From Cryptomeria japonica (taxonomy: Eukaryota; Streptophyta; Pinopsida; Cupressales; Cupressaceae): a stretch of 37,500 bases of DNA. The DNA lies in NCBI RefSeq assembly GCF_030272615.1, contig NW_026729179.1:40001-77500 (forward strand), given 5' to 3'. Position numbers and translations under genes: made by a program. A model generated the notes under the pieces. The model saw only the letters and a list, made by a program, of their open reading frames with translations. It was not told the DNA's origin and made no database searches. Positions 33,236 to 37,500 of this stretch are shown one piece after another. The stretch's first letter is position 1; every line of letters starts with the position of its first letter.

Positions 33236-35208
33236 CTAATTTCCATAAAAGGCAAAAGAAAACGAGATTTTAAAATTTCCGTTTTGAAAGATAGTGAGAA
33301 AAAGGGAATGCTGGTGCCATCTTGAGCCCGCCCTGGTGCGCAGCCCAGCCAAGGTGTGCGCACCAAGGTGCCCACCCTGGCGAAGGTGCGCGCCCGGGCA
33401 ATTAACCCAACTTCCAACTTCGCGCGCGCCAGGGTGGGAGCGCACCCAACAACCGGGCCTGGGAAGAGCCAATGCGAGAAACCCCACCAAACGCTCTGAC
33501 AAAAAAAGAGGGGGCGCTCCAGTAACCCCGCTTCGGAGCGCACCCTGGGCAAACCCAGCCAGGGTGCCCACCCCGGCCAAGGTGCAGGCGAGGTGCGCAC
33601 CCGGGGCAAACCGGGCTCCGACAACGTGCACGCCGCACCTTGGAGCACACTTCGTAGCGCTCCCGGGTGCGCACCTCAGAGCACACCAAGGTGGGCAGCG
33701 AGGTGCGCACCTTTGATGCGCTGCCTTCACTAATTTCCAGAAAAGGCAAAAAAAAGAGGAGATTTTAAAATTTCCGTTTTGAAAGATAGTGAAAAAAACG
33801 GAACGCGGGTGCCATCTTGAGCCCGCCCGGGTGCACAGCCCAGGTAAGGTGCCCACCCTGGCAAAGGTGCGCACCCGGGCAATTAACCCTACTTCCGACT
33901 TCGTGCGCGCCAGGGTGGCAACCGGGCCTGGGAAGAGCCAATGCGAGAAACCCCACCAAACGCTCCGACAAAAAAAGAGGCGGCGCTCCAATAACCCCGC
34001 TTCGGAGCGCAGCCGGGGCAAACCCAGCCAAGGTGCCCACCCCGACGAAGGTGCACGCGAGGTGCGCACCCGGGGCAAACCGGGCTCCGACAACGTGCAC
34101 GCAGCACCTTGGAGCACACTTCGAAGCACTCCCGGGTGCCCACCGGCGTTGCGCACCGTGGTGGGCAGCGAGGTGCGCACCTTTGATGTGCTGCCTTCAC
34201 TAATTTCCAGAAAAGGCAAAAAAAAATGAGATTTTAAAATTTCCGTTTTGAAAGATAGTGAAAAAAACGGAACGCGGGTGCCATCTTGAGCCCGCCCTGG
34301 TGCGCAGCCCAGGCAAGGCATGCGCACCAAGGTGCCCACCCGCGGTGCACACCCGGGGCAAACCGGGCTCCGACTTCGTGCAGGCCGCACCTTGGAGCAC
34401 ACTTCGGAGCGCTCCTTGGTGCGCACCATGGTGCCCACCAGGGCGCACCCGGGGCAAACCGGGCTCCGACTTCGTGCACGCCGCACCTTGGAGCACACAT
34501 CGGAGCGCTCCCAGGTTCGCACCAGCGTTGCGCACCTTTGATGCGCTGCCTTCACTAATTTCCAGAAAAGGCAAAAAAAAACGATATTTTAAAATTTCCG
34601 TTCTGAAAGATAGTGAAAAAAACGGAACGCGGGTGCCATCTTGAGCCCTTCCTGGTGCGCAGCCCAGGCAAGTTGTGCGCACCAAGGTGCCCACCCTGGC
34701 GGAGGTGCGCGCCCGGGGCAAACCGGGCTCCGACTTCGTGCACTGCATGGTGCCCACCAAGGCGCGCAACCCAGCCAAGGTGCCCACCGCAGCGAAGGTG
34801 CACGCGAGGTGCGCACCCGAGGTGCACACCCGGGGCAAACCGAGCTCCGACTTCGTGCACGCCGCACCTTGGAGCACACTTCAGAGCGCTCCTTGGTGCG
34901 CACCAGGGCGCGCAACCCAGCCAAGGTGCTCACCCCGGCGAAGGTGCACGCGAGGTGCGCACCCGGGGCAAGCCGGGCTCGGACTTCGTGCACGCCGCAC
35001 CTTGGAGCACACATCGGAGCGCTCCCGGGTTCGCACCAGCATTGCGCACCTTTGATGCGCTGCCTTCACTAATTTCCAGAAAAGGCAAAAAAAAAAAAAA
35101 AACGAGATTTTAAAATTTCCGTTTTGAAAGATAGTGAAAAAAACGGAACGCGGGTGCCATCTTGAGCCCGCCCTGGTGTGCAGCCCAGGCAAGTTGTGCG
35201 CACCAAGG
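33236..35208. repeat. Tail of AT-rich hairpin modules (unit 4)
   Basis: Hairpins at 33772-33803, 34241-34272, 34596-34627 and 35117-35148. Confidence 0.88.
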
Positions 35209-36434
35209 CACCCACCCTGGCCAAGGTGGGTCACGGGGTGGGTCCTAGGGTGGGTAACGGGGTGGGTACTAAGGTGCGTGCCAAGGTGGGTCATGGGGTG
35301 GGTGCCAAGGTGGGCACCAGGGTGGGTGTGCACCAACCCTAGCCAGGGTAGGTCACGGGGTGGTTGTCGGGGTGGGCGTCAAGGAGCCAAGGTGGGTGGC
35401 AAGTAGCCAAGTTGCGTGCCAAGGTGGGTGTCGGGGTGGGTGCCAAGGATCCAAGGTGGGTGCCAAGGAACCAAGGTGGGTGTCTGGGTGGGTGCCGAGG
35501 TGGGAGCCAGGGTGGGTCCCAAGGTGAGTGCAAAGGTGGGTGCCAGGGTCAAGGTGAGTGCCAATGTGGGTTCCAAGGTGCCAGGGTCAGGGTGAGTGCC
35601 AATGTGGGTTCAAAGGTGCTAAGTTGGGTGCGAGGTTGGGTGCGAGGGTGGGTGGGTGCCAAGGTGTGCTAGGTGGAAGCCCGGGTGGGTCGGCATCCCA
35701 TGGGTGTCGAGTTGGGTGCCTGATGGGTGCTTCTTGTCAAGTTTTAGTCGTCGGGACTCATTTCGAGCCTTAGAGGTCGTTTCTTGTCCGGTTGCCCTGT
35801 CTTCGACCTGGGAACCCAATTTTGGTCCTCGGGTCCCATTTTTTTTTGTCTCGCATCCCACTTTTGGCCTGTGGCCTTTTCGGGGTCGATTCTCGTTTTG
35901 GGCATCAGAGCATGTTTCTTCTCCTAAAACCCAATATTTGTTTATTAAGTCTCGGAACACATTTTTGTTCTCGTGGACCCATCATGGGTCTTGGAACGCA
36001 TTTGTGGTCCTTGGGTCCCATTTTGCATCCCGAAACTTGTGTTTTGGTGCTTGATCCCTATTTTGGGTGCCCACCTTGCACCAAGTGCGCACCCGGGGCA
36101 AACCGAGCGCCTTGGTGCACCGGGGCAAGATCGAGCGTGCACCCGAGGCGCCCCGAACATGCACCAAGGTGCACTCGGCCCACATGTGAGCGCAGGTCGT
36201 TGCGCCCGAGGTGGTGTGTGGGCACCGCGTTGCAGACGGGACACTGCACGCACACGACGCCCCGTCCAGGTGCACGCACGTAGGCCGGGCCGGGTGCACA
36301 CCCGACGCCCTAGCAAGGTGCGCGCACCCGGGCAGGGCTCACACTTGGCGAACGGGGCGCACTTCGCGAGGGAGGGTGTGCACCTCGACGGGGGTGGGTG
36401 GCCGGGGTGGATTCGCACGTGGGTCGCGGTTTGC

Positions 36435-36462
36435 TAAGTACACACTGCGACAAGCTCATAAC
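36435..36462 (+). promoter_or_regulatory. 5S upstream promoter elements, copy 5
   Basis: TAAGTA at -28 and C at -1, identical to copy 1. Confidence 0.6.
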
Positions 36463-36582
36463 GGGTGCGATCATACCAGCGTTAGTGCACCGGATCCCAT
36501 CAGAACTCCGCAGTTAAGCGCGCTTGGGCCGGAGTAGTACTGGGATGGGTGACCTCCCGGGAAGTCCCGGTGTTGCACCCTT
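36463..36582 (+). rRNA. 5S rRNA: 5S ribosomal RNA gene, copy 5
   Basis: Same gene sequence as copies 2-4, 6035 bp from copy 4. Followed by the unbroken six-T terminator, as in copy 2. Confidence 0.98.
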
Positions 36583-36593
36583 TTTTAGTTTTT
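36581..36593 (+). terminator. Pol III terminator, copy 5 (TTTTTTAGTTTTT)
   Basis: Unbroken first run of six T, shared with copy 2. Confidence 0.75.
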
Positions 36594-37500
36594 CGCCGGG
36601 CGTCGCAATGCTATTTGAATAAACCTTTTGCCCGTTTGCGTTCTCGTCGGGGCCGGGCCGGGCCGGGGTGCGCTGCCCGCACTACCGCGCGCGCGGGGGC
36701 GACACCGAGCGCGCACCCGAGGCGCCCCGAGCACACAGGCCACGGTGCAACCCGGGCGTTGTGCGCGCACCCCGGTGCGCCCGAGGTGCTGCGCGCGCAC
36801 CCAGGTGAAATCGGTGTGCACCTCGGCCAGTGCGCGCTCGGTCGAGTCGCGCACGTTGGCCAAGGTGCACGGTGATGTTTCTTACTCTAAGGTTCCGCAC
36901 CAGACGCCCGGGACAGGTGAGCGAAGCTGGGCGGGGCCGGGTGCGCGGCCGGGGCAGGTGCACGCAGCTAGAGAGAGCTTTGGAGCACACCAGAGGTGCG
37001 CACCTTGGAGCACACTTCGGAGCGCACCAATGATGCGCTCCATTCAAAAGTTTCCTGAAAAGGCAAAAAAAGTTGAGATTATAGAATTTCCCACTTGAGA
37101 GATTGTAAAAAAAAAAAATTTAAAATGAAGGAAACGCGGGTGCCAAGGTGTGCGCGCCCGGGTGCGCAGCCCAGCCAAGGTGTGCGCACCAAGGCGCCCA
37201 CCCTGGCGAAGGTGCACGCAAGGTGCGCACCCGAGGCAAACCGGACAATTAACCCAACTTTCGACTTCGCGCGCACCTGCGCACCTTGGAGCGCACTTCG
37301 GAGCGCTCCTTGGTGCGCACCAATCTTGGGCACCTCGGAGTGCACCATGGCGCCCACCAAGGTGCGCACCCGGGGCAAACCGAGCTCCGACTTCGTGCGC
37401 ACCTTGGAGCGCACGAAAGGTGCGCACCATGGCGCCCACCAAGGTGCGCAGCCCAGCCAAGGCGTGCGCATCAAGGTGCGCACCCTGGCGAAGGTGCGCA

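Larger units (their letters stand above)
29174..35208 (+). repeat. 5S rDNA unit 4 (6035 bp, type A)
   Basis: Returns to the type A markers of unit 1 (C at 31994, G at 32302, G at 33829, T at 34189, single 74-bp subunit). The only length difference from unit 1 is one extra G after the CG tract at 30661-30665. Confidence 0.95.
35209..37500 (+). repeat. 5S rDNA unit 5 (partial, cut by window end)
   Basis: Contains the G-rich block, T-rich block, 5S gene, AT-rich module 1 (about 37042-37135) and the start of the degenerate GTGCGCACC repeats. The window ends before the positions that separate type A from type B. Private change: GCAGCTAGAGAG near 36966 where others have GCAGCTGGAGAG. Confidence 0.95.

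Noticed and set aside
1-37500. 18S, 5.8S or 26S rRNA gene fragments
   Set aside because: No conserved 18S start or 26S segment was recognised on either strand by eye; a profile search would be needed to exclude short fragments.

Overview
This window is nuclear ribosomal-DNA spacer from a seed plant. It has no credible protein-coding gene. The only recognisable genes are five 5S rRNA genes on the + strand (starts 12178, 18212, 24320, 30428, 36463). Their sequence (GGGCCGGAGTAGTACTGGG in the middle, CCCGGTGTTGCACCC at the 3' end) matches gymnosperm 5S rRNA as I remember it better than angiosperm 5S. I therefore suspect a conifer, cycad, Ginkgo or gnetophyte, with moderate confidence. No 18S, 5.8S or 26S sequence was recognised.

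Layout. (1) 1-4905: 26 copies of a 188-bp tandem repeat, very uniform in the middle and decayed at both edges. (2) 4906-6280: three long, diverged repeats of about 440-490 bp, each ending in a conserved TATATA block. Part of this long repeat is recognisably the ancestor of the 188-bp monomer. (3) 6281-9500: 50/56-bp, 311-bp and 157-bp tandem repeats carrying ten more TATATA blocks, interrupted by a 38/52-bp array at 7786-8470. Read on the minus strand the 13 blocks give TATATAGGGGA preceded by a conserved upstream stretch, which resembles the plant RNA polymerase I initiation consensus. Read on the plus strand they give TATATAAG, a possible Pol II TATA box. (4) 9500-10923: degenerate G-rich GGTGGGTGCCAA-type repeats. 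(5) 10924-37500: tandem units of 6034, 6108, 6108 and 6035 bp plus a partial fifth. Each has one 5S gene surrounded by a G-rich block, a T-rich block, GC-rich spacer, nested GTGCGCACC repeats and AT-rich hairpin modules.

Interpretation. The right two thirds is a 5S array with an extremely long unit (about 6 kb for a 120-nt gene). The left third looks like part of a 35S rDNA intergenic spacer on the opposite strand, with many duplicated promoters pointing left towards a possible 18S gene outside the window. If so, 5S genes were amplified as a giant subrepeat inside, or directly beside, a 35S spacer, in inverted orientation. Pol III would transcribe rightwards and Pol I leftwards, diverging from the G-rich zone around 9.5-11 kb. 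The missing 18S/26S sequence is the main gap in this argument.

The many long open frames on both strands from 12.7 kb onward come from stop-poor GC-rich repeats. They are not reported as genes.
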